Assembly: GCA_013361955.1 (NCBI GenBank)
Contig: JABFXA010000330.1
Span: 1-36,457 of the forward strand
Direction: 5' to 3'
DNA: 36,457 nucleotides
From: Nocardioidaceae bacterium
GTDB lineage: Bacteria; Actinomycetota; Actinomycetes; Propionibacteriales; Nocardioidaceae
In this document: positions 9,025 through 17,183 of the stretch, one piece after another
How the letters are laid out: every line of letters begins with the position of its first letter
Position numbering within the stretch: position 1 is the first letter of the stretch
The notes under the pieces: model-generated
Databases searched by the model: none
What the model was told of the DNA's origin: nothing
The model's input: only the letters and a program-made list of their open reading frames with translations
Position numbers and translations under genes: made by a program

Positions 9025-9815
9025 ACGGCGATCGGCGCCTTGATCCCCGGGTGCGGGTCGTAGCCCTCCACCGCGATGTGCTCGAGGTCGAAGGCGTCGA
9101 GCTCGGTCACCGACGGGTCGAGCCGCAGCGTCGGCAGCGGACGCGGCTCGCGGGTCAGCTGGAGCCGCGCCTGGTCGAGGTGGTTGGCGTACAGGTGCGC
9201 GTCGCCGAGCGTGTGCACGAAGTCGCCGACCTGCAGACCGGTGACCTGCGCGACCATGTGCGTGAGCAGCGCGTACGACGCGATGTTGAACGGCACGCCG
9301 AGGAACACGTCGGCGCTGCGCTGGTAGAGCTGGCAGCTCAGCCGCCCGTCGGCGACGTAGAACTGGAACAGCGCGTGGCACGGCGCGAGCGCCATCTGCG
9401 GGATGTCGGCGACGTTCCACGCGGAGACGAGGTGCCGGCGCGAGTCCGGGTCGCGGCGGATCGCGGCGACGACCTGGGCGATCTGGTCGACGTGCCGGCC
9501 GTCGGGGGCCGGCCAGGACCGCCACTGGTAGCCGTAGACCGGCCCGAGGTCGCCGTTCGCGTCGGCCCACTCGTCCCAGATCGTCACGCCCCGGTCCTGC
9601 AGCCACGTGACGTTCGTGTCGCCGCGCAGGAACCACAGCAGCTCGGCGAAGACCGAGCGGGTGTGGATCTTCTTCGTGGTGACCAGCGGGAAGCCGGCGG
9701 TGAGGTCGAAGCGCATCTGGTGCCCGAACACCGACCGGGTGCCGGTGCCGGTGCGGTCGCCCTTCTCCGCGCCGTCGTCGAGGATCCGCTGGAGGAGGTC
9801 GAGGTACTGCTGCAC
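9021..9815 (-). CDS. thyA: Thymidylate synthase ThyA
   Basis: Converts dUMP to dTMP with methylene-tetrahydrofolate. The 264 residues and the catalytic Cys146 in [12 protein letters not shown] match the length and numbering of the E. coli enzyme. [12 protein letters not shown] (phosphate-binding) and [12 protein letters not shown] are also present. The start is GTG 9815 (VQQYLDLL). TACGCT lies 6 nt before it, the leaderless pattern, and upstream frame extensions are not conserved-looking. First gene of the thyA-dfrA-dapA-rnj operon. Confidence 0.97.
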   Translation of the reverse strand: MQQYLDLLQRILDDGAEKGDRTGTGTRSVFGHQMRFDLTAGFPLVTTKKIHTRSVFAELLWFLRGDTNVTWLQDRGVTIWDEWADANGDLGPVYGYQWRSWPAPDGRHVDQIAQVVAAIRRDPDSRRHLVSAWNVADIPQMALAPCHALFQFYVADGRLSCQLYQRSADVFLGVPFNIASYALLTHMVAQVTGLQVGDFVHTLGDAHLYANHLDQARLQLTREPRPLPTLRLDPSVTELDAFDLEHIAVEGYDPHPGIKAPIAV

Positions 9816-9821
9816 GGGCCC

Positions 9822-9850
9822 AGCGTAGGGGGTGTCCCGAGGGATGTCCG
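9822..9850 (-). promoter_or_regulatory. Leaderless thyA operon promoter
   Basis: On the minus strand TACGCT (9822-9827) lies 6 nt before the GTG start of thyA. CGGACA (9845-9850) is 17 nt upstream and has four of six matches to a -35 box. This is the only promoter candidate found for the thyA-dfrA-dapA-rnj group. Confidence 0.5.
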
Positions 9851-9868
9851 GGCACGCCGCTTCGTGTC

Positions 9869-9874
9869 TAGGCT
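9869..9874 (+). promoter_or_regulatory. Leaderless -10 box of the globin gene
   Basis: TAGGCT, then 7 nt, then ATG 9882. No convincing -35 box was seen. Confidence 0.4.
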
Positions 9875-9881
9875 CGGCGGC

Positions 9882-10334
9882 ATGACGAGCCTGTACGACG
9901 CCGTCGGGGGCGACGAAGGGGTGCTGCGCCTGGCGACGGCGTGGCACGAGCGGGTGCTGGCCGACGAGGTGGTGGCGCACGCCTTCCGCCACGGCTTCCA
10001 CCCGGAGCACACCGAGCGGCTGGCGGCGTACTGGGCGGAGGCGCTGGGTGGCCCGCCCACCTACAGCGACCGGTACGGCGACGAGTCGTCCGTCCTCCGG
10101 TTGCACAGCGGCAACGGCGAGCACGCCGAGATGGACCGGCGGGCGATCGCGTGCTTCGACCAGGCCCTGGCCGACGTCGGGATCGATGACGAGCCGTTGC
10201 GCCAGGCGCTGCACGACTACTTCGCCTGGGCCACCACCACGTCGATGGCGCGCTACCCCGCATCACCCGACGACGTACCGCCGGGGCTTCCGGTCCCGCA
10301 CTGGTCCTGGACCGGCCTTGACCACTCTGGCTAA
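9882..10334 (+). CDS. glbO: Truncated haemoglobin, group II (GlbO-like)
   Basis: Small haem protein that binds O2 and NO, probably in respiration or nitrosative-stress defence (family knowledge). It has 150 residues. The N-terminal [15 protein letters not shown] is typical of truncated globins, [12 protein letters not shown] matches the group II pre-F region, and His75 in SVLRLHS is the likely proximal haem ligand. A Trp-containing tail (PHWSW) ends the protein. It is divergent from thyA (66-bp gap). Its TAA stop lies inside the operator of the next gene. Confidence 0.88.
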   Translation: MTSLYDAVGGDEGVLRLATAWHERVLADEVVAHAFRHGFHPEHTERLAAYWAEALGGPPTYSDRYGDESSVLRLHSGNGEHAEMDRRAIACFDQALADVGIDDEPLRQALHDYFAWATTTSMARYPASPDDVPPGLPVPHWSWTGLDHSG

Positions 10335-10353
10335 TATCATTAGCCTTTCGGCT
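10318..10353 (+). promoter_or_regulatory. Promoter and TetR-type operator of the hydrolase-tetR pair
   Basis: The sequence GGCTAATATCATTAGCC (10329-10345) is a perfect 7+3+7 inverted repeat and an AT-rich spot in GC-rich DNA. TTGACC (10318-10323) is a -35 candidate, and TAGCCT (10341-10346) is a -10 candidate 17 nt downstream and 7 nt before the ATG. The repeat fills the spacer and touches the -10 box, so a bound dimer would block transcription. The downstream TetR gene is the obvious candidate protein. Confidence 0.65.
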
Positions 10354-11157
10354 ATGACAACTACCCAGTTCCTCCCCCGGCCAGAGGGCCGGGTCGCCTA
10401 CGACGTCGCCGGCCCCGGCGACGGCCCGCTCGTCGTCTGCCTGCCGGCCATGGGCGAGCTGCGCTCCTCCTTCCGGCACCTGGTCCCGCTGCTCACCGCG
10501 CGCGGCTTCCGGGTGGCCTGCCTCGACCTGCGCGGGCACGGCGACTCCGACCCGACGTTCACCCGCTACGACGACGTCGCACTGGCCTCCGACGCGCTGG
10601 CACTGGTGCACGAGCTCGGCGGCCCGGCGCTGCTGGTCGGCAACTCGATGGGCGCGGGGGCCGCCGTGATCGCCGCCGCCGACGAGCCGTCCGCGGTGTC
10701 CGGGCTCGCTCTGGTCGGCCCGTTCGTCCGGAACCCGCCGGGCAGCGCGCTCGTCGGGCTGGTGTTCCGGCTGGCCCTGGTCAAGCCGTGGGGCCCCGCG
10801 GCGTACCTGGCCTACTACCCGAAGTGGACGCCCGGCCGGCGACCCGAGGGGTACGACGAGCACACCGCCGCCGTACGCGAGAACCTGCGTCGGCCCGGGC
10901 ACTGGAAGGCGTTCGTGCGCACCACCCGCACCTCGCACGCACCGGCGGAGGCCCGGCTCGACGAGGTGCGCTCCCCCGCGGTCGTGGTGATGGGCAGCGA
11001 CGACGTGGACTGGAAGGACCCGGCCGCCGAGGCACAGTGGATCGGCTCCCGGCTCGGTGCCGAGGTGGTGATGGCCGCGGGCGTCGGCCACTACCCCCAG
11101 GCCCAGGCTCCGGAGCTGGTCGCCGACGCGGTCGCCCGGCTGGCCGCGCATGCCTAG
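10354..11157 (+). CDS. Alpha/beta-hydrolase
   Basis: Serine hydrolase of unknown substrate, 267 residues, no signal peptide. The nucleophile elbow is GNSMGAG with Ser98. LDLRGHGDSD at about 58-67 is the usual strand-loop motif after beta-4. Asp in MGSDDVDWKDP and His in GVGHYPQAQAPE complete the triad. Start is ATG 10354 with a TAGCCT box 7 nt upstream. It overlaps the downstream tetR gene by 8 bp, so the two form one unit that is probably autoregulated through the upstream operator. A role in degrading or modifying the TetR ligand is inference. Confidence 0.85.
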   Translation: MTTTQFLPRPEGRVAYDVAGPGDGPLVVCLPAMGELRSSFRHLVPLLTARGFRVACLDLRGHGDSDPTFTRYDDVALASDALALVHELGGPALLVGNSMGAGAAVIAAADEPSAVSGLALVGPFVRNPPGSALVGLVFRLALVKPWGPAAYLAYYPKWTPGRRPEGYDEHTAAVRENLRRPGHWKAFVRTTRTSHAPAEARLDEVRSPAVVVMGSDDVDWKDPAAEAQWIGSRLGAEVVMAAGVGHYPQAQAPELVADAVARLAAHA

Positions 11158-11710
11158 GGCCGGCCTCTCCCCCGACGTCGTGGTCGCCGAGGCCGCCGTG
11201 CTGGTCGACGAGACCGGCGCCGCGCAGCTCACCCTGGCCGCGCTCGCCAAGCGGTTCGGGGTCGCGCTGCCCAGCCTGTACAAGCACGTCGGCGGCCTCG
11301 ACGACCTGCACGCGCGGCTGGCCGCGACCGTGGCCGGTGAGCTGGCGGTCGAGGCGCGCCGGGCCGCCACGGGGCGCGCCGGGGCCGACGCCCTGCGCGC
11401 GGTCGCCGACGCCTACCGCGGCTACGCGCACGCGCACCCGGGGCGCTACGAGTACCTGCTCCGCGCCCGCCCCGACGACCCGGCGTACGTCGAGGCGGCC
11501 GGCGAGGTCCTCGACGTGCTGGACGGCGTGTTCGCCGGCTACCGGATCACCGGCGACGACGCGGTCGACGCGGCGCGGTTCGTGCGCAGCACGCTGCACG
11601 GGTTCGTGAGCCTGGAGGCGGCGCACGGGTTCGGGATGCCGCGCGACGTGGACCGCTCGTTCGACCGGCTGGTGTCCGCACTCGACCTCGCGCTGCGCGA
11701 CTGGGTCTAG
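11150..11710 (+). CDS. TetR-family transcriptional regulator
   Basis: 186 residues. The DNA-binding helix-turn-helix is at about 27-52 (LTLAALAKRFGVALPSLYKHV). The all-helical ligand domain contains RGYAHAHPGRYEYLL and RSTLHGFVSLEA, typical of the WHG/TetR_C_33 group. It overlaps the hydrolase by 8 bp and ends in a 4-bp tail-to-tail overlap with the methyltransferase gene. The perfect inverted repeat at 10329-10345 is its likely operator. Confidence 0.9.
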   Translation: MPRAGLSPDVVVAEAAVLVDETGAAQLTLAALAKRFGVALPSLYKHVGGLDDLHARLAATVAGELAVEARRAATGRAGADALRAVADAYRGYAHAHPGRYEYLLRARPDDPAYVEAAGEVLDVLDGVFAGYRITGDDAVDAARFVRSTLHGFVSLEAAHGFGMPRDVDRSFDRLVSALDLALRDWV

Positions 11711-12534
11711 CCCGGTCGGACCGCCTGCAGCGTGTAGGTGTGCGGCAGCCGCCACGGCCGGTTGCGCAGCCGCCACTCGCCCCCGCCGACCCGGTCCATC
11801 ATCCCGGGCAGGGCGTCCCACGGCACCGAGTCGTGCTCGGTCAGCCCGGTGACCGCCAGCCCCTCGTCGAGGAGCGCGGTCACCGTCTCGCCGAGGCCGT
11901 GGTTCCACTCGTGGGTGGTGTTGTGCTCGAACTCGACATCGGTGTCGACGTACGTGCCGCCCTCCTCCCACACGGTCGGCTCCTCGCGCTCGACGTACGG
12001 GTGCTCGAGGGCGAGCAGCCCGTCGGGCCGCGGGTCGGCCAGCGACCAGAGCACCGGGTGTCCCTCGCGCAGGAACAGCCGGCCGCCCGGGGCGAGCAGC
12101 CGCGCGACCACGCCGGCCCAGCGGCGGATGTCCGGGATCCAGCAGAGCGCGCCGATGCCGGTGAACACCAGGTCGAAGCGGTGCTCGCCCAGCACGTCGG
12201 CCGCGTCGTACACGTCGGCCGCCACGAACTCGACCTCGTCGCCGGTCTCCGCCACCAGCGCCCGGGCCTGCTCGACCGCGGCCGGGCTGAAGTCGAGCCC
12301 GGTCATGCGGGCGCCGAGCCGGGACAGCGACAGCGTGTCGGTGCCGATGTGGCACTGGAGGTGCACCCCGCGCAGGCCCTCGATGCTGCCGAGCCGCGGC
12401 AGGTCGAACCGGACCACGTCGGAGATCGCCTCCGGGTCGTCGCGGTACCGCTGCAGGTCGTAGTCGGCCGACGCCGCGTGCGCCGGGACGCGCTCGTCCC
12501 ACGACGCGCGGTTCAGGTCGCGGTAGTCCGTCAC
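11707..12534 (-). CDS. Class I SAM-dependent methyltransferase
   Basis: 275 residues. The SAM-binding glycine-rich strand is GVHLQCHIGTDTLSL rather than a strict GxGxG, followed by ARMTGLDFSPAAVEQAR (motif with Asp for the SAM ribose), VEFVAADVYD, and LLAPGGRLFLREGHP. The fold is a Methyltransf_11/25-like enzyme of unknown substrate. GTG 12534 overlaps the paaE stop (GTGA), so it is translated as the last gene of the paa operon. That position is not part of the standard paa pathway. Several Trp and His residues in the C-terminal half (HNTTHEWNHG) may line a substrate pocket. Confidence 0.85.
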   Translation of the reverse strand: MTDYRDLNRASWDERVPAHAASADYDLQRYRDDPEAISDVVRFDLPRLGSIEGLRGVHLQCHIGTDTLSLSRLGARMTGLDFSPAAVEQARALVAETGDEVEFVAADVYDAADVLGEHRFDLVFTGIGALCWIPDIRRWAGVVARLLAPGGRLFLREGHPVLWSLADPRPDGLLALEHPYVEREEPTVWEEGGTYVDTDVEFEHNTTHEWNHGLGETVTALLDEGLAVTGLTEHDSVPWDALPGMMDRVGGGEWRLRNRPWRLPHTYTLQAVRPG

Positions 12535-13610
12535 GCGTCGTAGTCCAGTCGGACGGTCTCCGACGTTGGGTGCGACTGGCAGGTGAGCACGTAGCCCTTG
12601 TCCACCTCGTCGGGCTCGAGCGCCCAGTTGGTGTCCATCTCGACGGTGCCCTCGAGGAGCTTGGCGCGACAGGTGCCGCAGACCCCGCCCTTGCAGGCGA
12701 ACGGCGCGTCGGAGCGGACCTGCAGCGCCCCGTCGAGGACGGCCGGGCCGTCGGTGGGCAGCGTGAACGTCGACGTGCGGCCGTCGAGGGTGATCGTCAC
12801 CTTCGCGCCCTCGCCGTCCGCGGTCTCCACCGGCGTACGGCGCACCGGCGGCGCGGACTCGACGTGGAACACCTCGGCGTGCACGTGCCGCTTCGGGACG
12901 CCCTGCGAGGCCAGCAGCCGGCGCAGGTCGGAGACCATCTCGAACGGACCGCACAGGAACCACTCGTCGACGGTGTCCGGCGGCACGATGCCGTCGAGGA
13001 ACCGCTGCATCCGCTCGGCGTCGAGCCGGCCGGAGAACAGCTCCACCTCCTGCGGCTCGCGGGAGAGCACGTGGATCAGCTGGAACCGGTCCGGGTAGCG
13101 GTCCTTGAGGTCCTCGACCTCCTCGAGGAACATCACCGTCTTGTGCGTGCGGTTGGCGTAGAACAGCGTCACCGACGACCGCGGCTCGGCCGCCAGCGTG
13201 CTCGCCACGATGGACAGCACCGGCGTGATGCCGGACCCGGCGGCGACGCACACGTAGTGCTTCTCGTGGGCCGGGTCGAGCTCGGTGAAGAACCGGCCGC
13301 TCGGCGTCATCACGTCGAGCACGTCGCCCTTGTTCAGCACGTCGAGCGCATGCTCGGAGAAGGCCCCGCCGGGCAGCCGCTTCACCGCGACGCGGAGCCG
13401 TCCGGACCCCGCCGGCGAGCAGATCGAGTAGTTGCGACGTACGTCGTCGCCGGCGAGCTCGGTGCGGATGGTCAGGTGCTGGCCGTGGCTGAACGCGTAG
13501 TCGTCGCGCAGGTCCTCGGGCACCGCGAACGTGATCGCCACCGAGTCGTCGGTGAGCGGTTCGATCGCGTCGATGGTCAGCGGGTGGAAGACGGAGTGGG
13601 AGGCACTCAT
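12531..13610 (-). CDS. paaE: Phenylacetyl-CoA epoxidase reductase subunit PaaE
   Basis: Passes electrons from NAD(P)H through FAD and a 2Fe-2S centre to the PaaA di-iron site. It has 359 residues. FAD domain with RRNYSICSPAGSG, NAD domain with VCVAAGSGITPVLS and FLCGPFEMV, then a C-terminal plant-type ferredoxin with Cys306, Cys311, Cys314 and Cys344 (C-x4-C-x2-C...C). Start is ATG 13610, one base after the paaD stop. Confidence 0.96.
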   Translation of the reverse strand: MSASHSVFHPLTIDAIEPLTDDSVAITFAVPEDLRDDYAFSHGQHLTIRTELAGDDVRRNYSICSPAGSGRLRVAVKRLPGGAFSEHALDVLNKGDVLDVMTPSGRFFTELDPAHEKHYVCVAAGSGITPVLSIVASTLAAEPRSSVTLFYANRTHKTVMFLEEVEDLKDRYPDRFQLIHVLSREPQEVELFSGRLDAERMQRFLDGIVPPDTVDEWFLCGPFEMVSDLRRLLASQGVPKRHVHAEVFHVESAPPVRRTPVETADGEGAKVTITLDGRTSTFTLPTDGPAVLDGALQVRSDAPFACKGGVCGTCRAKLLEGTVEMDTNWALEPDEVDKGYVLTCQSHPTSETVRLDYDA

Positions 13611-13611
13611 C

Positions 13612-14142
13612 TCAGATCGCCTTGAAGTGGTCGAAGGGCTCGGCGCACGAGTTGCACACCCACAGCGACTTGCACGCGGTGGACCCGAACCGGCTGAGCT
13701 CGCGGGTGTCGGGCGAGCCGCACTGCGGGCAGCGCAGGCTCAGCGTCAGCGCCACCACCCCGTCGCGCGGCCGCGGCTGCGGGGGCGCGATGCCGAACTC
13801 CTCGAGCTTGCGCTTGCCCTCGTCGCTCATCCAGTCGGTGGTCCACGCGGGGGCCAGCACGAACTCCACGCGTACGTCGTCGCGGCCGGCGTCGCGGAAC
13901 GCCGCCAGCAGGTCGGCCCGGATCGCCTCCATCGCCGGGCAGCCGGAATACGTCGGCGTGATCGTGACCAGCAGCCCGTCGTCGGTCTCGTCGACCGACC
14001 GCAGGATGCCGAGGTCCTCGATGGTCAGCACCGGCACCTCCGGGTCGAGGACCGCCGCTGCGGTGCGCCACGCCGCCGAGTTGTCAGGTCGCTCGGGTGC
14101 CCGGGCCCCCACACGACCTGACAACTCGGCGGCTCGCGTCAC
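13612..14142 (-). CDS. paaD: Phenylacetyl-CoA epoxidase maturation protein PaaD
   Basis: Member of the SufT/MIP18-like family, thought to help assemble metal centres of the epoxidase. It has 176 residues. The DUF59-like part has DPEVPVLTIEDLGILRSV and TYSGCPAM; the C-terminus is a zinc-ribbon-like domain (CPQCGSPDT, CKSLWVCNSC). GTG 14142 overlaps the paaC stop (GTGA); GTG 14145 is also possible. The first about 24 residues (RAAELSG...PDNSAA) are encoded by a 62-bp element with perfect 20-bp inverted arms. The normal family N-terminus seems to begin just after, at AWRTAAAVLDPE. No other in-frame start exists before the conserved region, so the element is translated. Confidence 0.93.
   Translation of the reverse strand: MTRAAELSGRVGARAPERPDNSAAWRTAAAVLDPEVPVLTIEDLGILRSVDETDDGLLVTITPTYSGCPAMEAIRADLLAAFRDAGRDDVRVEFVLAPAWTTDWMSDEGKRKLEEFGIAPPQPRPRDGVVALTLSLRCPQCGSPDTRELSRFGSTACKSLWVCNSCAEPFDHFKAI
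14072..14133. repeat. Perfect 20-bp inverted repeat inside paaD
   Basis: Left arm 14072-14091 (GCCGCCGAGTTGTCAGGTCG) and right arm 14114-14133 are exact reverse complements, with a 22-nt spacer of mostly G and C. It lies within the first codons of paaD, right after the paaC stop. In RNA it would fold into a 20-bp stem about 10 nt after the GTG start. Confidence 0.95.
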
Positions 14143-14906
14143 CACGTGGCCCCCGGGTGGGAGCGGGTGAGGTGCTGCATCTCCGCGAGGACGTAGCCCA
14201 TCTGCTCGGTGTGCACGCCGCGACGACCACCACCGACCGCGGCGGCGACGTCGGGCAGGTGCAGGGTCGCGCGGGCGAGCACGTCGACGATGCGGAGGTC
14301 GAAGGGGTCGCGCAGGGTCGACGGCAGCACCGCGACGCCCCGCTCGACCAGCGTCGGGTCGACCCAGGCGTCGTCGAACAGCTCCGCGACGTACGGCCAC
14401 TCGGCGTCGAGCGCCGCCTGCATCCGGGTGTGCGACTCCTCGGTGCCGTCGCCGAGCCGCAGCACCCACAGGGTGGCGTGGTCGCGGTGGTAGTCGACCT
14501 CCTTGACCGCCTTGGCGGCGACGGCCGCGAGGGTCTCGTCGGTGCTGGTGCTGAGCCGGTCGTAGAGCTCGCAGAGGTACGTCGAGAGCACCAGCAGCCG
14601 CGCGACCAGCACCCCGAAGTCGCGCGGCCGCTCCGGGAGCACCCCCCAGGAGCGTTCCACCAGGTGCACGTTGTGGAACTCGCGCTCGTCGCGCCAGTAG
14701 GCCAGGTCGTCCTCGGTGCGCACCGGGTCCTCGAGGGAGCCGGCGTAGGTCAGCAGCGAGCGGGCCTGGCCGAGCAGGTCGAGCGCGATGTTGCCGACCG
14801 CGACGTCCTCCTCGATCTGCGGCGCGGCCGCGATCCACTCCCCCATCCGCTGCGCGGCGACCAGGGCGTCGTCGCCCAGCGACAGCGCGTAGTCACGGGT
14901 GTTCAC
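14139..14906 (-). CDS. paaC: Phenylacetyl-CoA epoxidase structural subunit PaaC
   Basis: Inactive ferritin-like partner that forms the heterodimer with PaaA. It has 255 residues. Seen: LGDDALVAAQRMGEWIAAAP and NIALDLLGQARSLLTYAG at the N-terminus, then KEVDYHRDHATLWVLRLGDGT and an MGYVLAEMQHLTRSHPG ending. Start is GTG 14906, overlapping the paaB stop (GTGA). Confidence 0.96.
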   Translation of the reverse strand: MNTRDYALSLGDDALVAAQRMGEWIAAAPQIEEDVAVGNIALDLLGQARSLLTYAGSLEDPVRTEDDLAYWRDEREFHNVHLVERSWGVLPERPRDFGVLVARLLVLSTYLCELYDRLSTSTDETLAAVAAKAVKEVDYHRDHATLWVLRLGDGTEESHTRMQAALDAEWPYVAELFDDAWVDPTLVERGVAVLPSTLRDPFDLRIVDVLARATLHLPDVAAAVGGGRRGVHTEQMGYVLAEMQHLTRSHPGATW

Positions 14907-15193
14907 AGGTGCTCCACGCCCTCGGGGATGTCGTAGAAGGTCGGGTGCCGGTAGATCTTGTCGCCGGCCGGGTCGAAGAACGAGTCCTTCTCCTCCGGGC
15001 TGGACGCGGTGATCTGCGACGCCTCGACCACCCACAGCGACACGCCCTCCTGGCGCCGCGTGTAGAGGTCACGCGCGTTGCGCAGCGCCATCTCCGCGTC
15101 GGGCGCGTGCAGGGAGCCCACGTGCACGTGCGACAGCCCGCGCCGCGAGCGCACGAACACCTCGAACAGCGGCCAGCTCCTCCGGTCGCTCAT
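14903..15193 (-). CDS. paaB: Phenylacetyl-CoA epoxidase subunit PaaB
   Basis: Small bridging subunit, 96 residues, normal length. [26 protein letters not shown] and [21 protein letters not shown] are typical. The conserved tail is [24 protein letters not shown] 15193 overlaps the paaA stop (ATGA). Confidence 0.97.
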   Translation of the reverse strand: MSDRRSWPLFEVFVRSRRGLSHVHVGSLHAPDAEMALRNARDLYTRRQEGVSLWVVEASQITASSPEEKDSFFDPAGDKIYRHPTFYDIPEGVEHL

Positions 15194-16203
15194 GCCGCGC
15201 TCCCCTCCTTCCGCGCCGCCTGCTTCTCGGCGTACGCCGTGGCCGCCTCACGGGCCCACGCGCCGTCCTCGTGCGCGCCGCGCCGGTGCGCCATCCGCTG
15301 CTTGTTGCAGGGGCCGTTGCCCTTGATCACCTCGAACAGCTCCGTGAAGTCGATCTCGCCGAAGTCGTAGTGGCCGCGCTCCTCGTTCCAGCGCAGGTCG
15401 GGGTCGGGCAGGGTGAGCCCGAGCGCCTCGGACTGCGGCACCGTCATGTCCACGAACCGCTGCCGCAGGTCGTCGTTGGAGAACCGCTTGACGCCCCAGG
15501 CCATCGACTTCTCCGAGTGCGTCGACTCGGCGTCGTGCGGGCCGAACATCATCAGGCTCGGCCACCACCAGCGGTCGACGGCGTCCTGCGCCATCGCGCG
15601 CTGCTCGGGGGTGCCGTGGGAGAGCGTGTTCAGCGCCTCGAAGCCCTGCCGCTGGTGGAACGACTCCTCCTTGCAGACCCGGATCATCGCCCGGGCGTAG
15701 GGGCCGTAGGAGCAGCGGCACAGCGGCACCTGGTTGACGATCGCGGCGCCGTCGACGAGCCAGCCGATCGCGCCGATGTCGGCCCAGGTCAGGGTCGGGT
15801 AGTTGAAGATCGAGGAGTACTTCTGCCGCCCGGAGTGCAGCAGGTCGAGCAGGTCTGCGCGGTCGACGCCGAGCGTCTCCGCGGCGGCGTACAGGTAGAG
15901 GCCGTGGCCGGCCTCGTCCTGCACCTTCGCCATCAGGATCGCCTTGCGGCGCAGGCTCGGCGCGCGGCCGATCCAGTTGCCCTCGGGCTGCATGCCGATG
16001 ATCTCCGAGTGCGCGTGCTGGGCGATCTGCCGCACCAGTGACCGGCGGTAGTCCTCGGGCATCGCGTCCCGCGGCTCGATGCGGCCGTCCGCGCCGACGA
16101 TGCGCCAGAAGTCCTCCAGACCGGGCTCGATCTCGGCCGGCGCGGCGGGGCGGGCCGGCTCGGCGTCCTGCGGGGCGAAGTCGTTGCCGTACACGCGCAC
16201 CAC
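15190..16203 (-). CDS. paaA: Phenylacetyl-CoA epoxidase catalytic subunit PaaA
   Basis: Di-iron monooxygenase that epoxidises the ring of phenylacetyl-CoA, the key step of aerobic phenylacetate breakdown. It has 337 residues. Metal and fold motifs: [30 protein letters not shown] and [15 protein letters not shown] (ExxH sites), and [21 protein letters not shown]. The start is GTG 16203 or GTG 16200. First gene of paaABCDE plus methyltransferase, with every junction overlapping or within 1 bp. No paaK, paaG, paaZ or paaI was seen in the window, so the rest of the pathway must be encoded elsewhere. Confidence 0.96.
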   Translation of the reverse strand: MVRVYGNDFAPQDAEPARPAAPAEIEPGLEDFWRIVGADGRIEPRDAMPEDYRRSLVRQIAQHAHSEIIGMQPEGNWIGRAPSLRRKAILMAKVQDEAGHGLYLYAAAETLGVDRADLLDLLHSGRQKYSSIFNYPTLTWADIGAIGWLVDGAAIVNQVPLCRCSYGPYARAMIRVCKEESFHQRQGFEALNTLSHGTPEQRAMAQDAVDRWWWPSLMMFGPHDAESTHSEKSMAWGVKRFSNDDLRQRFVDMTVPQSEALGLTLPDPDLRWNEERGHYDFGEIDFTELFEVIKGNGPCNKQRMAHRRGAHEDGAWAREAATAYAEKQAARKEGSAA

Positions 16204-16216
16204 GGTAGCAGCAAAG

Positions 16217-16256
16217 TGTTACACCTGCACCGCCGCACGGCAGGTGGTCTGTAACA
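16217..16256. promoter_or_regulatory. Candidate operator between paaA and the acetyltransferase gene
   Basis: An interrupted inverted repeat: TGTTACACCTGC (16217-16228) and GCAGGT (16240-16245) plus TGTAACA (16250-16256), with 4 extra nt in the right arm. It fills most of the 78-bp divergent gap. TAACAT (16252-16257, plus strand) could be the -10 box of the acetyltransferase, and TAACAC on the minus strand that of paaA, so both -10 boxes would lie in the arms. The regulator is unknown. Confidence 0.5.
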
Positions 16257-16281
16257 TTCGGGCCCTCGGGAGAATGGCCGG

Positions 16282-16845
16282 GTGACCGACCACCAGCAGC
16301 CGTCCGCCGACGTCTCCGTCCGGGTCGCGTGGGCCGACGACGCGGCCGGGATCGCGGCCGTCCAGGTGCGCGCGTGGCGCGACCAGTACGCCGGCCTGCT
16401 GCCCGCCGAGGTCCTCGACGCGCTCGACGCGGACGAGTTCGCCGCGGCGTGGGCGCAGTCCCTGCACGCCCCGAAGGACGCCCGCAACCGGGTGCTGGTG
16501 GCCCTCGAGCGGAACACCGTCCGCGGCTTCGCGGTCACCGGTCCGGCGACCGACCCGGACGCCGACCCGATCGCCGACGGCGAGGTCTCCGAGCTCACCG
16601 TCGACCCGGGCCAGACCCACCACGGGCACGGCTCCCGGCTGGTCCAGGCCTGCGCGGATACCCTGCGCGCCGACCGGTTCCGCACCGCGCTGGTCTGGCT
16701 GAACAGCGAGGACGACGCCCGCCGGGCCTTCCTGACCGGCGCCGGCTGGGCGCCCGACGGCGCGCACCGCGAGCTCGACCTGGACGGCGACGGGTCGGTC
16801 CGGGTCAAGCAGGTGCGGCTGCACACCGTCCTGGGCGAGGACTGA
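16282..16845 (+). CDS. GNAT-family N-acetyltransferase
   Basis: 187 residues. The N-terminal VRVAWADDAAGIAAVQVRAWRDQYAGLLP is typical of GNAT proteins, and the acetyl-CoA-binding loop appears as THHGHGSRLVQACADTL (Q/RxxGxG-like). VWLNSEDDARRAFLTGAGW is the family's motif B. Substrate unknown. Start is GTG 16282 with GGGAG about 9 nt upstream. It is divergent from paaA and may share its operator. A 14-bp palindrome CCCGGGCGCCCGGG at 16879-16892 lies just downstream and may act in termination. Confidence 0.85.
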   Translation: MTDHQQPSADVSVRVAWADDAAGIAAVQVRAWRDQYAGLLPAEVLDALDADEFAAAWAQSLHAPKDARNRVLVALERNTVRGFAVTGPATDPDADPIADGEVSELTVDPGQTHHGHGSRLVQACADTLRADRFRTALVWLNSEDDARRAFLTGAGWAPDGAHRELDLDGDGSVRVKQVRLHTVLGED

Positions 16846-16949
16846 GGCCGGTCGGTCCCGACCCGTCCAGGTTTGGAACCCGGGCGCCCGGGGCACCGGA
16901 CGCCGACCCGAGCATTGGGCTCCGGTCATCTCGACCACTGGAGGGCCTC

Positions 16950-17183
16950 ATGCTGGGTCCGCTCCCCCGCCTGCACCGCTGGATCGTGCTGGGCGTCGTG
17001 ACCGCGTCGTTCGTCGCTCTCGGGCTCTGGGCCGCGTTCCTCGTCCCCCGGGTGCCCGCCCTCGGGCTCGCCGGGGCGAGCGCCGGCGCCACGGTCGGGG
17101 CGCTGCTGGCCCACCTGATCCTGCACCGGCCGGCCGCGCATCCGCGCGCCGCGGTCAGGCGTGGTGGCCGAGCAGCCCACTGA
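16950..17183 (+). CDS. Small membrane protein
   Basis: 77 residues with two hydrophobic segments: about 12-32 (IVLGVVTASFVALGLWAAFLV) and 36-58 (ALGLAGASAGATVGALLAHLI), and a basic tail. GGAGGG lies 4 nt before ATG 16950. Its last 29 bp overlap the 3' end of the iclR gene on the other strand. Not recognised; reality is supported by the Shine-Dalgarno box and the clean membrane topology only. Confidence 0.5.
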   Translation: MLGPLPRLHRWIVLGVVTASFVALGLWAAFLVPRVPALGLAGASAGATVGALLAHLILHRPAAHPRAAVRRGGRAAH

